From assembly GCF_016526145.1 (NCBI RefSeq), contig NZ_JADDUE010000012.1:103406-167405 (forward strand): a DNA stretch of 64,000 bases, given 5' to 3'. The stretch is from Saccharopolyspora galaxeae (GTDB lineage Bacteria; Actinomycetota; Actinomycetes; Mycobacteriales; Pseudonocardiaceae). The translations under genes were made by a program, and so were the position numbers. Shown here in pieces: positions 8,017 to 16,705 of the stretch (its first letter is position 1; each line of letters begins with the position of its first letter). The notes under the pieces are model-generated. The model had not been told where the DNA came from, did no database searches, and saw only the letters and a list, made by a program, of their open reading frames with translations.

Positions 8017-9131
8017 CCCACTCGCTCCCACGCGCTCGCCACGCCTAGCCCGCCGCCGGAGGACAGGGCCGCCACTCCGGTGCGCGGCCCGTTCTCGCGC
8101 ACCATGCGGCTGAACAATCGCACCACCAGGACCGCGCCGGACGCTCCCCAGGGGTGCCCGAGCGCGACGGCGCCGCCGTCCGGGCTGATCGTGCGCTCGT
8201 CCAGCCCGGCCGCGTCCGCGCACGCCAGCACCTGCCCGGCGAAGGCTTCGGTGAACTCCACCAGCTCCGGCCGGTCCTGCAGCACGGCCTGCAAGGCGGG
8301 TACCGCGCCGAGCCCGAGCCGGTTCGGGTCCACGCCCGCGGTCCGTTCGGCGGCCAGCCGCAGGCCGGGCACGCCGAGTGCGCGGCGCTCGTCCTCGGTG
8401 GTGAGCAGCACTGCGGCCGCCCCGTCGCTGACGCCGCACGAGTTCGCGGCGGTGGCCGTGCCGTCCGGGGTGAACGCGGGGCGGAACCGGCTCAGCCGCT
8501 GCGCGGTGAAGTTGCGCCGCGGGCGTTCGTCGCGCGCGGCGCCGACCTCGACGAGTTCGGCGTCGAACCGGCCGGAATCCTGCGCCGCGATCGCGCGGGC
8601 GTGGCTGCGCGCGGCGAAATCGTCCTGGCGCCGGCGGGAAACGCCCGCCTCGGCGGCGACCAGGTCGGCGGCCGGGCCCATGTCCGGGTCGCCGATGTCG
8701 GCCGGGGCGAACGGGGCGCGCGAGTAGAACCGCGGTGGCTCACCGGCGGTGCGCGGTCGCCACGCCCGCCACGGCGCGGTCGACGGGCTCTCCACGCCAC
8801 CGGCCAGGAACCGATCGCCGACCCCGGCGCGCAGCAGCGCCGCAGCGGTGAGGATCGCGCTGAGCCCGCTGGCGCACTGCCGATCCACCGTCATGCCGGG
8901 CACGTCGAACCCGAACCCGGCGCGCAGCGCGGCGACCCGCGCCGGATTCCCGCCCGGCCCGAGCGCGTTGCCGAGCAGCACGTCGTCCACGGTGTCCAGC
9001 CCGGAATCGGTGAGCGCGGCGCGCAGCACCGGAGCGGCGAGCTGATCGGTCGCCACATTGCGCAGCACGCCACCGACTTCTCCGATCGGGCTGCGGCGCG
9101 CGGCGATGATCACGGGTGTCCGGTCGGTCAC
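8013..9131 (-). CDS. Thiolase-family protein lacking the C-terminal catalytic cysteine (YhfS-like)
   Basis: A 372-residue thiolase fold. The nucleophile Cys is present (C86 in DRQCASGL) and so is the GHPWGASG histidine (H326), but the usual C-terminal Cys-x-Gly-Gly-Gly is SSGGG (S357), and the NEAFA motif is TEAFA. Classical thiolases need both cysteines, so this protein may do a different Claisen or acyl-transfer reaction. Its neighbours match B. subtilis yhfT-yhfS beside a bioY gene, which points to biotin precursor or acyl metabolism. It overlaps both neighbours by 4 bp. Confidence 0.87.
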   Translation of the reverse strand: MTDRTPVIIAARRSPIGEVGGVLRNVATDQLAAPVLRAALTDSGLDTVDDVLLGNALGPGGNPARVAALRAGFGFDVPGMTVDRQCASGLSAILTAAALLRAGVGDRFLAGGVESPSTAPWRAWRPRTAGEPPRFYSRAPFAPADIGDPDMGPAADLVAAEAGVSRRRQDDFAARSHARAIAAQDSGRFDAELVEVGAARDERPRRNFTAQRLSRFRPAFTPDGTATAANSCGVSDGAAAVLLTTEDERRALGVPGLRLAAERTAGVDPNRLGLGAVPALQAVLQDRPELVEFTEAFAGQVLACADAAGLDERTISPDGGAVALGHPWGASGAVLVVRLFSRMVRENGPRTGVAALSSGGGLGVASAWERVG

Positions 9132-10492
9132 GGTCGTTCCTGCGAAGGGGTGCTCGGGCGCAAGACCTCGGCTTGCGGCGCGCCGTTGCGCAGCCACTCG
9201 TCCAGCACGCCGCGCGCGGGTTTCCCGGAGCCGGTGCGCGGCAGCTCGGGCACGGTCAGCCAGCGCCGCGGGCGCTTGACGGGCTCCAGCTCGCGAACCC
9301 GGGCGCGCAGCTCCTCCCGCGTCGCGGGCGCGGCCGGATCGACCTCGACGACCGCCGTGACGAGCGCGCCGAGGCGGGGGTGCGGCGTCCCGGTCACCAG
9401 CACCTCGCGGACGCCCCGGCCGCGCAGCGCGGACTCGACCTCTTCGGCGGCCACCAGCGTCCCGCCGGTGCTGATCGTGGCGCTGCAGCGACCGAGCACG
9501 CTCAGCCCGCCGTCGTCGTGCCGGACGGCGCGGTCGCCGACGCTGATCCGGTCCGATTCCGGGGCTTCCAGCACGCCTTGCCGCAGGTAGCCGTCGAAGG
9601 CCAGCTCCGAGCGCACCCGCAATTCGCCTTCGCTGACCGGATTTCCTTGCGCATCAAGGATTTCCACGTCCACCACCGGCCGCAGCCGATGCTCGCCGCG
9701 GCGCAGCGCGATCAGCGAGGTCTCCGCGGAGCCGTAGTACTCCAGTAATTCGCAGCCCGGCAGCAGCGCGTGCAGCCGCGTCTCCAGCTCGGGCGCCAGG
9801 TCGGCCCCGCCGCAGACGATCAGCCGCAGCGCACAGGAGGCACGCAGCTCGGGATGCCGCTCCCACACCGAAAGCAACTCGGCGAGCATCGCGGGGACGA
9901 CGTGCACGACCGTCGCGTGCAGGCACTCCTGCGCGGCGGTGCGCGCGGACCAGCGCCGCAGCAGGCGGACATCGCGGTCCTGGTGCAGCGCGTGCAGCGC
10001 GCCGAACAGGTACAGCGAGGAACTCAACGGCCCCGGGATCAGCGCGGAATCGTCGTCGCGCAACGGTGCGTCGAGCGCGGTGAAGCTGCGCAGCCAGGAC
10101 TTCCGGGATCGCGCCAGCACTTTCGGCGTGCCGCTGCTGCCGGAAGTGGTGGGCAGGTAGAACCAGGTCAGCTCGTCGCCGCGCGGCGTTTCCGGCGGCT
10201 CGCCCGGAATCGGCAGGCCGCGGACCACCCGGCCCGGTTTCGCCTCGTCCAGCACGTCCTGCGGCCGCGGCCAATCCGGGTCGACGATCAGCGTGGCGGC
10301 TCCGGCGAGGTCCGCGCCCAGCAGCCAGCACAGCCGGTGCAGCGGGTCGGGGTCGTCGACCGCCACCCGATCGACTCCGGCGAGTTCGCCCGCCGCGCCC
10401 TGCGCGTGCCGCATGATCTCGGCGCCGTCGAGAACGTCCGCACCGCACGACACGCCGGCGGTGAGTCGGCGCCCGAGGATCGGCAGGGTCAT
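9128..10492 (-). CDS. AMP-dependent acyl-CoA ligase (YhfT-like)
   Basis: A 454-residue ANL-superfamily adenylating enzyme, shorter than full-length FadD proteins. The P-loop TTSGSSGTPK, the YYGSAET adenine motif, a GDRAV hinge region and a late lysine near RTGSGKPARG are visible. It should activate a carboxylic acid to acyl-AMP and acyl-CoA. Placed between bioY and a thiolase, its substrate may be a dicarboxylic or fatty acid linked to the pimeloyl part of biotin, as proposed for the yhfUTS cluster; this is inference from context. The start overlaps the bioY stop (ATGA). Confidence 0.88.
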   Translation of the reverse strand: MTLPILGRRLTAGVSCGADVLDGAEIMRHAQGAAGELAGVDRVAVDDPDPLHRLCWLLGADLAGAATLIVDPDWPRPQDVLDEAKPGRVVRGLPIPGEPPETPRGDELTWFYLPTTSGSSGTPKVLARSRKSWLRSFTALDAPLRDDDSALIPGPLSSSLYLFGALHALHQDRDVRLLRRWSARTAAQECLHATVVHVVPAMLAELLSVWERHPELRASCALRLIVCGGADLAPELETRLHALLPGCELLEYYGSAETSLIALRRGEHRLRPVVDVEILDAQGNPVSEGELRVRSELAFDGYLRQGVLEAPESDRISVGDRAVRHDDGGLSVLGRCSATISTGGTLVAAEEVESALRGRGVREVLVTGTPHPRLGALVTAVVEVDPAAPATREELRARVRELEPVKRPRRWLTVPELPRTGSGKPARGVLDEWLRNGAPQAEVLRPSTPSQERP

Positions 10493-11079
10493 TCCCGCGC
10501 CGTCCGGGAACCGCCCTGCGCAGAACCACTCAGCGAAGCGGGCAACGCCCGGTGCACCGCCACCGCGACCAGCGAAACCAGCACCAGCTTCACCGCGTCA
10601 CCCGGCACGAACACCAGCGATTGCACCGCGGCCGCACCGAGATCACCGGTGAACGCGGCCCAGTACGGAATGCCGACCAGGTAGTCCACCGCCACCCCGG
10701 CCAGGTTCGCCAGCAGCAGCACCGCGAGCCCCGGACGCGGCGTCGCCCGCTGCACGATCAGCCCCACCACGAACGCCGACAGCAGCCAGCCCAGCAGGAA
10801 CCCGCCGCTCGGCCCGGCGAACGGCGCGATGCCGCCGCGGCCACCCGACAGCAGCGGCAACCCGATCACCACGAGTCCCAGGAACAGCAGCACCGATGCG
10901 CCTCCGCGGCGGGCACCGAGGATGCTGCCCGCCAGCAGCGGCCCCATGTTCTGCAGCACCACCGGCACCGCGGCGCCGCCGAGGTAGAACCCGGGGAACA
11001 GGCCGAGCACGGCGATGAACGCCGCGAACACCACGGTCCGGGCCAGCTCGGTGGCCGGGGCAGTGCGTTGTCCAGGCAC
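10489..11079 (-). CDS. bioY: Biotin transporter substrate-binding S-component BioY
   Basis: A 196-residue integral membrane protein with about six hydrophobic segments and the BioY landmarks: GGAAVPVVLQNMGPLLAG, PFAGPSGGFLLGW and the GIPYW motif. The GTG at 11079 has GAGGAG upstream. It is the first gene of the operon 11079 to 6740 and supplies biotin specificity to the ECF importer. Two palindromes in the upstream divergent region are good operator candidates. Confidence 0.92.
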   Translation of the reverse strand: MPGQRTAPATELARTVVFAAFIAVLGLFPGFYLGGAAVPVVLQNMGPLLAGSILGARRGGASVLLFLGLVVIGLPLLSGGRGGIAPFAGPSGGFLLGWLLSAFVVGLIVQRATPRPGLAVLLLANLAGVAVDYLVGIPYWAAFTGDLGAAAVQSLVFVPGDAVKLVLVSLVAVAVHRALPASLSGSAQGGSRTARE

Positions 11080-11130
11080 GACGACTCCTCACCGATCGCG
11101 GTCCGGCGTCAACCTACCCGGCTCGGCCTG

Positions 11131-11149
11131 CGGAACAGAAAGTGTTCCG
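11131..11149. promoter_or_regulatory. Palindrome upstream of bioY, candidate operator
   Basis: CGGAACA, 5 bp, TGTTCCG: a perfect 7-bp inverted repeat centred 61 bp upstream of the bioY start. GAAC/GTTC half-sites are reminiscent of biotin repressor sites in actinobacteria (BioQ type), but this identification is tentative. Confidence 0.55.
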
Positions 11150-11154
11150 TCCCA

Positions 11155-11171
11155 TTGTGGACACTCCACAA
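11155..11171. promoter_or_regulatory. Second palindrome in the bioY / 11255 divergent region
   Basis: TTGTGGA, CAC, TCCACAA: a perfect 7-bp inverted repeat 6 bp beyond the first palindrome. It may serve either of the two divergent genes. Confidence 0.5.
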
Positions 11172-11254
11172 CCGGGCGGTGCCGGGCTTGCCCGCATTCC
11201 CCGGCTGCCGCGAAGATCGCGCCCGGCCCTACCCGAGTCCCGAAAGGGGAAGTC

Positions 11255-11626
11255 GTGACCACGCAACTACCCGGCAACGTCGCTCCCACCGATGACGGCG
11301 AGATCGTCACCTGGCGCCGCTGGGCGAACCGGACGCAGAGCAATTCCCGCGCCGCCGGCGGCAGGCTGTACCTGACGAACCGGCGAGTGCTGTTCTGCCC
11401 GCACGCCTTCGACGCCAACACCGGTGGCGAATACCGGAGCATCCCGCTGGCGGCGATCACCGAGGTCGGCAAGCAGCCGCGCACCCTGAACCTGCGCGCC
11501 GCGTACAACGGCGGCCTGCGCACCCGACTGCGGATCGACTGCGCGGACGGCTCCACCGAACTGTTCGTCCTCAACAAACTCGACCAGGTCATCACCGAGA
11601 TCCGCGCCGCGACCGGCCCGGCCTGA
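11255..11626 (+). CDS. GRAM/PH-like domain protein
   Basis: A 123-residue protein starting at GTG 11255 with GGGGA 4-5 nt upstream. The fold signature is the membrane-binding GRAM/bacterial PH pattern: GRLYLTNRRVLFCP, then IPLAAITEVG and a C-terminal helix NKLDQVITEIRAA. No transmembrane segment or signal peptide is present, so it is likely a soluble or peripheral protein. The partner and process are unknown. Confidence 0.75.
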   Translation: MTTQLPGNVAPTDDGEIVTWRRWANRTQSNSRAAGGRLYLTNRRVLFCPHAFDANTGGEYRSIPLAAITEVGKQPRTLNLRAAYNGGLRTRLRIDCADGSTELFVLNKLDQVITEIRAATGPA

Positions 11627-11777
11627 ATCCCTGGTACCGCGTCGTTGCCGCGCCCGGCGACGGTTGCTGCCGCCGGGCAGTCCTGGTGCCGACCGCAGGC
11701 ATCGTGTACATTGGTCGTCGCGGACCCGTCCCATGTGCTTGGGGTAGCGGGTCTTGCTTATTGTCCGGGGCGAGTTT

Positions 11778-12461
11778 TCAGGCCAGGTGCCGGTCGAGTG
11801 GCTCTACGCCGCTCGTCGAGCAGTCCGCGAGCAGCGTGAACCACTCCCACGCGAACGGCTTGCCGACCATGCGCTCGACCCGCATGAACGCCGCGTACGC
11901 CACCAGATCAGCCATCTGCACCCACTGGCTGTGGTGCGAGTGCTGAAACAGCGGATCCTCGATCACCGAGCGCGTCGCCAGCTTCAACTCCCGGTGCGCA
12001 CCGCGATACGTGTGATCACTGCCGTCCCCGTCCATCATGATCAGGCCCAGCTCGCCCGCCGCGGTCAGACGTGCGTCCAGGTACCGCACCAGCCGCGCGT
12101 ACGCATCCGCCTTCGCCGCCGGATGCTTCACTCCGGGCGTCGTCCGCAGAAAGACCGCGCCTGCCGCCAATCCGTCCAAACCGTCAATGGTCGACAGCGC
12201 ATCACGCATCACCTGCGACCGATTCGGCTTCGCCGTGTCCCAGTCCGTGCCCGTCGGTCGCCCGCGCCCGCCCAGGAACTTCGTCGCGTGCAGCTCGTAG
12301 TCGGTGGCCAGCCCGATCGAGCGGTACAGCTCCTGCCGCCAGTCCAGCCAGCCGCGCAGCACCTGATTCCACGCCCCCAGTTCAAGCTCCACCCAGCCGA
12401 AGACGTTGATTCCGTGCTGCTCCGAGCCGGAGTCGTCGACGTAGAACACCCGCACGATCAT
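11778..12461 (-). CDS. DUF3800-domain protein
   Basis: A 227-residue protein beginning MIVRVFYVDDSGSEQHG; the YVDDSG start and the later acidic patch MMDGDGSD fit DUF3800, a family with an RNase H-like core often found near mobile or defence genes. ATG 12461 is chosen because it begins at the family's usual first strand and a TACGGT box stands 6 nt upstream. The C-terminal segment QMADLVAYAAF is also typical. A nuclease role is suggested by the fold but unproven. Confidence 0.78.
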   Translation of the reverse strand: MIVRVFYVDDSGSEQHGINVFGWVELELGAWNQVLRGWLDWRQELYRSIGLATDYELHATKFLGGRGRPTGTDWDTAKPNRSQVMRDALSTIDGLDGLAAGAVFLRTTPGVKHPAAKADAYARLVRYLDARLTAAGELGLIMMDGDGSDHTYRGAHRELKLATRSVIEDPLFQHSHHSQWVQMADLVAYAAFMRVERMVGKPFAWEWFTLLADCSTSGVEPLDRHLA

Positions 12462-12473
12462 GACCACACCGTA
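12462..12473 (-). promoter_or_regulatory. Leaderless-type -10 box for the DUF3800 gene
   Basis: TACGGT followed by 6 nt and the ATG at 12461; no ribosome site is visible. Confidence 0.5.
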
Positions 12474-12586
12474 CGGAACGTGATCGGAAGAAAACCCACC
12501 GTGTTCGTTCGCGGCTCCGCTCACCATCGGCGAGCAGGGGAGCGGGCCCCGCAACCGCCGCTTGATCGGCGACCGCTCCTGCGCCG

Positions 12587-14761
12587 TCAGCCGGAGGCCG
12601 CCGCGTTCAGCCTGCCCAGTGCGCCGCGGACCACCTGCGGGTCGTAGGTGGCCCAGAACGGCGGCAGCGAGGCGCGCAGGAAGCTGCCGTAGCGGGCGGT
12701 CGCCAGCCGCGGGTCGAGGACCGCGATGACGCCGCGGTCGTGCACGGACCGCAGCAGCCGCCCGGCGCCTTGGGCCAGCAGCAGCGCCGCGTGCGTCCCG
12801 GCGACGGTGATGAACCCGTTGCCGCCGTGCGCGGACACCGCCTTCTGCCGCGCCGAGGCGAGCGGGTCGTCCGGCCGCGGGAACGGGATGCGGTCCATCA
12901 CCACGAGTTGCAGCGAGTCACCGGGCACGTCCACGCCCTGCCACAGCGACAACGTGCCGAACAGCGAGGTTTCCGGTGATTCGGAGAACTTCGCGACCAG
13001 CTGCGCGGTGTTGTCCTCGCCCTGGCACAGCACCGGCGTCGACAGCCGGTCCCGCAGCTGTTCGGACGCCTGCTTGGCCGCGCGCATCGAGGAGAACAGC
13101 CCGAGCGTGCGGCCACCCGCGGCCTGCACCAGCTCGGTGAGCTCGTCCAGGTACTCGTCCGGAAGTCCGGCTTTGCCCGGCGGCGGCAGGTGCCGCGCGA
13201 TGTAGAGGATGCCGCTGCGCCGGTGCTCGAACGGTGAGCCGACGTCCAGCCCGGTCCAGGCGGTGCTGGAGCTGTCGGAGGGTGCTTCCTTGCGGCTGGC
13301 CATGTCCTCGGCCGCGGCCGCCTGGCGCTCCGGCGGCAGGCCCCACTGCCGGGCCAGCGTGTCGAAGGACCCGCCGAGCGCCAGCGTCGCCGAGGTCAGC
13401 ACCGTCGTGCGCTGCCCGAACAGCCGCTCCCGCAGCAGCCCGCCGACGCCGAGCGGGGCCACCTTCACCGCTCGCGGCCGGTTCGGCTCGGCGCTGATCC
13501 AAACCACGTCGCGGCGCTGGCCCTCCGGTTCGTCGAAGGCGTCCAGCAACCGAACCGCGGTGTCGTGCAGCTCCTCGGTCAACGCCAGCGCGAGCCTGCG
13601 GGCCGTGCTGCCTTCGACGTCCTCCTTGCGCTCCGGCCCGAGCGCGGTCATGCACGCCGCGCCCGCGTCGCGCAACGCCGTGAGCGCCCCGCCGAGCGCT
13701 TCCGGCATCGCCTCCAGCCGCTCCGCAGGCGCGTCCTCCAGCACGGTTTCGAGTCCTTCGGCCGCCTCGTCGAGCCGGTCGGCGATGCTCTGGTCGATCG
13801 CGCGCCCGCAGCGCCGCGCGGCGAGTTTCGCCTGGCCTCCGGTGAGTTCTCCGGTGGCGGCCGAGGTCACCCGGTCGACCAGGTCGTGCGCCTCGTCGAC
13901 CATGACCACGTCGTGCTCGGGCAGCACCGGCCGGTCGTCGAGCGCGTCGATCGCCAGCAGCGCGTGGTTGGTCACGACCACGTCGGCCCGGCCCGCTTCA
14001 CCGCGCGCGCGTTCGGCGAAGCAGTCGGTGCCGACGGGGCAGCGCTGCACCCCGAGGCATTCCTTGGCGGTCACCGAAACCTGCCGCCACGCCTGATCGG
14101 TCACGCCCGGCACGAGTTCGTCCCGGTCGCCGGATTCGGTCTCGGTCGCCCACTCCCGCAGCCGCTTGACCTGCCGCTCCAGCGCGGAGGCGGCGAACGG
14201 GTCGAACAGCGCGCCTTCGTCGGGTTCTTCCGGGGCGTTGCCGTGGATCCGGTTCAGGCACAGGTAGTTGCGGCGGCCTTTGAGGATCGCGAACGTCGGC
14301 GGCCGCCCCAGCGCCTCGGCCAGCGCGGTCGCCAGCCGCGGCAGGTCGCGGTCCACCAGCTGGCGCTGCAGCGCGATCGTCGCGGTGGAGATCACCACCG
14401 TGGTGGCCGCGGTGACGGCGTGCCGGATCGCGGGAACCAGGTAGGCGAGGGATTTGCCGGTGCCGGTTCCGGCCTGCACGGCCAAGTGCTCACCGGATCC
14501 GATGGAGTGCTCCACGGCGTCGGCCATCCGCGCCTGGCCCTCGCGCTCGGTGCCGCCGACCGAGCGGACCGCGATCTCCAGCAGCTCGGCCAGCTCTGGT
14601 ACCTGCTCCGGTGGTTTCGCGGTGCTCGGCTCGCTCCGGTGCTGAGCCTGCTGCGGCCCGCCCTGCTTCGCGAGGTCGGCGGCGATCTCCGGCGGAAGAT
14701 CGTCGGAATCGTCGGGCGCGAACACGTCCGGATCGGACCACTGCGGAACGGAACCAGGCAC
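12587..14761 (-). CDS. dinG: DinG/XPD-like ATP-dependent DNA helicase
   Basis: A 724-residue superfamily 2 helicase. Walker A is AGTGTGKS near residue 100; four cysteines of an XPD-type iron-sulfur cluster follow (NYLCLN, then VTAKECLGVQRC and TDCF); the DEAH box is VDEAHDL. The C-terminal half carries LWQGVDVPG and the QGAGRLLRS arginine-finger motif. It unwinds damaged or structured DNA 5' to 3'. In M. tuberculosis the orthologue (Rv1329c) lies directly beside pncB; here 9 kb intervenes. Confidence 0.92.
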   Translation of the reverse strand: MPGSVPQWSDPDVFAPDDSDDLPPEIAADLAKQGGPQQAQHRSEPSTAKPPEQVPELAELLEIAVRSVGGTEREGQARMADAVEHSIGSGEHLAVQAGTGTGKSLAYLVPAIRHAVTAATTVVISTATIALQRQLVDRDLPRLATALAEALGRPPTFAILKGRRNYLCLNRIHGNAPEEPDEGALFDPFAASALERQVKRLREWATETESGDRDELVPGVTDQAWRQVSVTAKECLGVQRCPVGTDCFAERARGEAGRADVVVTNHALLAIDALDDRPVLPEHDVVMVDEAHDLVDRVTSAATGELTGGQAKLAARRCGRAIDQSIADRLDEAAEGLETVLEDAPAERLEAMPEALGGALTALRDAGAACMTALGPERKEDVEGSTARRLALALTEELHDTAVRLLDAFDEPEGQRRDVVWISAEPNRPRAVKVAPLGVGGLLRERLFGQRTTVLTSATLALGGSFDTLARQWGLPPERQAAAAEDMASRKEAPSDSSSTAWTGLDVGSPFEHRRSGILYIARHLPPPGKAGLPDEYLDELTELVQAAGGRTLGLFSSMRAAKQASEQLRDRLSTPVLCQGEDNTAQLVAKFSESPETSLFGTLSLWQGVDVPGDSLQLVVMDRIPFPRPDDPLASARQKAVSAHGGNGFITVAGTHAALLLAQGAGRLLRSVHDRGVIAVLDPRLATARYGSFLRASLPPFWATYDPQVVRGALGRLNAAASG

Positions 14762-14773
14762 CCTCCGACGCTA
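14762..14773 (-). promoter_or_regulatory. -10 box close to the dinG start
   Basis: TAGCGT, then 6 nt (CGGAGG) and the GTG at 14761. The 6 nt also resemble a ribosome site, so leaderless and leadered initiation cannot be separated here. TTGACG lies 11 nt further upstream, too close for a standard -35. Confidence 0.45.
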
Positions 14774-14908
14774 CCGCGCGGCCACGTCAAGGCTGCGGGG
14801 CACACACCGGCGCGAGTCGGGCGGTGACGCATGGATGGGCGTGGCCGCAGCCAAGCGGCTGCTACGCCGCCTGCCCGGCACTCGCAGCACCGCGCCGTTC
14901 CCAGCGGG

Positions 14909-15511
14909 TCAGGAAGGCGCCGCCGGCCAGGCGCTCATGGCGTGATCGATCACGCCTTCCAGGTCCGCCAGGGACGCGCCGTCCTTCGCCTGGATGGACA
15001 GCCCTTGCAGCACCGTCGCGTAGAAGGTCGCGACCGATGCGGTGTCGGTGTCCGCCCGAACGTCGCCTTCGGCGATGCCGCGTTCCAGGCGTTGCCGCAG
15101 CGTCGCGAGCACTTCGCGGCGCAGCCCGGCGAGGTGCTCGCGAACACCGGCGTTGCGGGCGGTGCCGACGTTCGCAGCCAGCACGATCATGCAGCCCCGC
15201 GGAGTCGCCGGGTCGGTGTAGGACCGCGCGTAGCTGCGCAGCATGGACTCCACCGCCAGCCGCGCGGTCGCAGCCCGGTGCAGGGCGTCGTTCGCGGCGC
15301 GGCCCTCGACGGTGTTGTACCGCTCGGTCGCGGACCGGAACAGTCCCTCCTTGCTGCCGAACGTCGCGTACAGGCTCGGTGCGTTGATCCCCATCGCGGC
15401 GGTGAGGTCGCCGATGGAAGTCCCCTCGTACCCGCTGGCCCAGAAGACCTCCATCGCCTTGTGCAGCGCGACCTCCCGGTCGAAGGCCCGCGGTCGTCCG
15501 CGTTCGGTCAT
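14909..15511 (-). CDS. TetR-family transcriptional regulator
   Basis: A 200-residue regulator starting MTERGRPRAFDRE, with the N-terminal helix-turn-helix GTSIGDLTAAMGINAPSLYATFGSKEGL. GGGAGGG lies upstream of the ATG. It is divergent from an SDR at 15630, and the intervening 118 bp contain a perfect 22-bp operator-like palindrome. It most likely represses itself and the SDR until a ligand binds. The ligand may be the SDR substrate or a product of the adjoining cluster; that is inference. Confidence 0.9.
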   Translation of the reverse strand: MTERGRPRAFDREVALHKAMEVFWASGYEGTSIGDLTAAMGINAPSLYATFGSKEGLFRSATERYNTVEGRAANDALHRAATARLAVESMLRSYARSYTDPATPRGCMIVLAANVGTARNAGVREHLAGLRREVLATLRQRLERGIAEGDVRADTDTASVATFYATVLQGLSIQAKDGASLADLEGVIDHAMSAWPAAPS

Positions 15512-15590
15512 CTCGTGCCCTCCCCGGCCGGTGTCGCGGCTTCCTGCCGCAAATTCTGCTTGACGGCCACCAGTGGTGACGTCAGACTAC

Positions 15591-15612
15591 TTCTGTATCG
15601 ACCGATACAGAA
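15591..15612. promoter_or_regulatory. TetR-type operator between tetR and SDR
   Basis: Left arm TTCTGTATCG, 2-bp spacer, and the exact complement CGATACAGAA. It lies 17 bp before the SDR start and 79 bp before the TetR start, where it would block transcription of both. Confidence 0.85.
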
Positions 15613-15629
15613 CAATCGATGGGGGAACG

Positions 15630-16370
15630 ATGGCGGAGCTCGCGGGCAAGAAGGCACTCGTGGTCGGCGGGAGCAGGGGCATCGGGGCCGGAGCGGCGAG
15701 CGGTCTCGCGTCGAACGGCGCGGACGTGGCGATCACGTACTCGGGTTCGAAGGACAAAGCGCATTCCGTCGTGCGCGACATCGAGGCTTCGGGGGTGCGC
15801 GGGGCGGCCCTGCCGCTGGACGGGATGGACGCGGACTCCGCCCGCGTCGCGGTCGACGAGGCCGCCGACCGCCTCGGCGGACTCGACATCCTGGTCAACT
15901 GCGCCGGCATCTTCCCCTACGGGTTGATCGAGGACGTCACGCTGGAGCAGTTCGACCAGGCCATCGCGGTGCACGTGCGGACCGCCTTCCTGACGACGCA
16001 GGCCGCGGTGCGGCACATGTCCGGCGGCGGCCGGATCATCCACATCGGAACCTCGTTCGTGGAACGGGTGCCGTTCCCCGGCGTGAGCCTGTACACCTTG
16101 AGCAAGTCCGGGCTCACCGGTTTCGCCAAGGCGCTGGCCCGGGAGCTCGGCCCCCGCGGGATCACGGTCAACGTGGTGCACCCGGGGCCTACGGACACGG
16201 ACATGAACCCGGCGGATTCCGAAGGGGCCGACGGGCAGCGCGCCATCACCGCCCTGGGGCACTACGGCGTGGTGGAAGACATCGCGAACACCGTCGTGCA
16301 CCTGTCCGGTGCCGGTGGGCGCCACATCACCGGTGCCTCGATCCCCGTGGACGGGGGATGGGCGGCCTGA
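15630..16370 (+). CDS. SDR-family oxidoreductase controlled by the divergent TetR
   Basis: A 246-residue short-chain dehydrogenase with VVGGSRGIG, NCAG, catalytic Ser in HIGTS and YTLSK, ending in the common VDGGWAA. The ATG at 15630 follows GGGGGA. It sits directly beside the 22-bp palindrome, so it is the probable main target of the TetR at 14909. Reduction or oxidation of a small carbonyl compound is likely. It may belong to the cyclitol island or be an independent detoxification unit. Confidence 0.88.
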   Translation: MAELAGKKALVVGGSRGIGAGAASGLASNGADVAITYSGSKDKAHSVVRDIEASGVRGAALPLDGMDADSARVAVDEAADRLGGLDILVNCAGIFPYGLIEDVTLEQFDQAIAVHVRTAFLTTQAAVRHMSGGGRIIHIGTSFVERVPFPGVSLYTLSKSGLTGFAKALARELGPRGITVNVVHPGPTDTDMNPADSEGADGQRAITALGHYGVVEDIANTVVHLSGAGGRHITGASIPVDGGWAA

Positions 16371-16705
16371 TTCGACGGCCGGTGCGCAGCGGGCTCCGCC
16401 GACCGTGCAACGGTGCGGAGAACCGGGGGTTCGTGGGAGAAGTCAGCGCTGCTGCTGAGGCAGCGGCACTGGGGCATCACTAGCACTGGGCATTCACTGG
16501 GTCATCACTACTGGGGCGAGTTCCATCGAGCCGGGGTGCGCCCGAAACCGCACCACCGGCCGAGTACGGGCCCAAGGCTCTGGGGGCCTGATCGCGTTCC
16601 GGGCCTGCGCGGCCCGAGCACCGCGGTTCACGGGCGAGCTCGTCGGCAATTCTCGCGCGCAGCGCCCTGGGGGTCGCTGCACTGGACTGAAGAGGTATTT
16701 CTGCA
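16371..16705. other. Gene-free 335-bp region upstream of the flavoprotein gene
   Basis: No credible gene. At 16467-16516 there is a run of short imperfect repeats of CACTGGG with CATCACT. The promoter of the gene at 16706 should lie in the last 100 bp. Confidence 0.5.

Noticed and set aside
14762..14790. Standard -35/-10 promoter for dinG using TTGACG
   Set aside because: The spacing of 11 bp to TAGCGT is too short for a sigma-70-type promoter.
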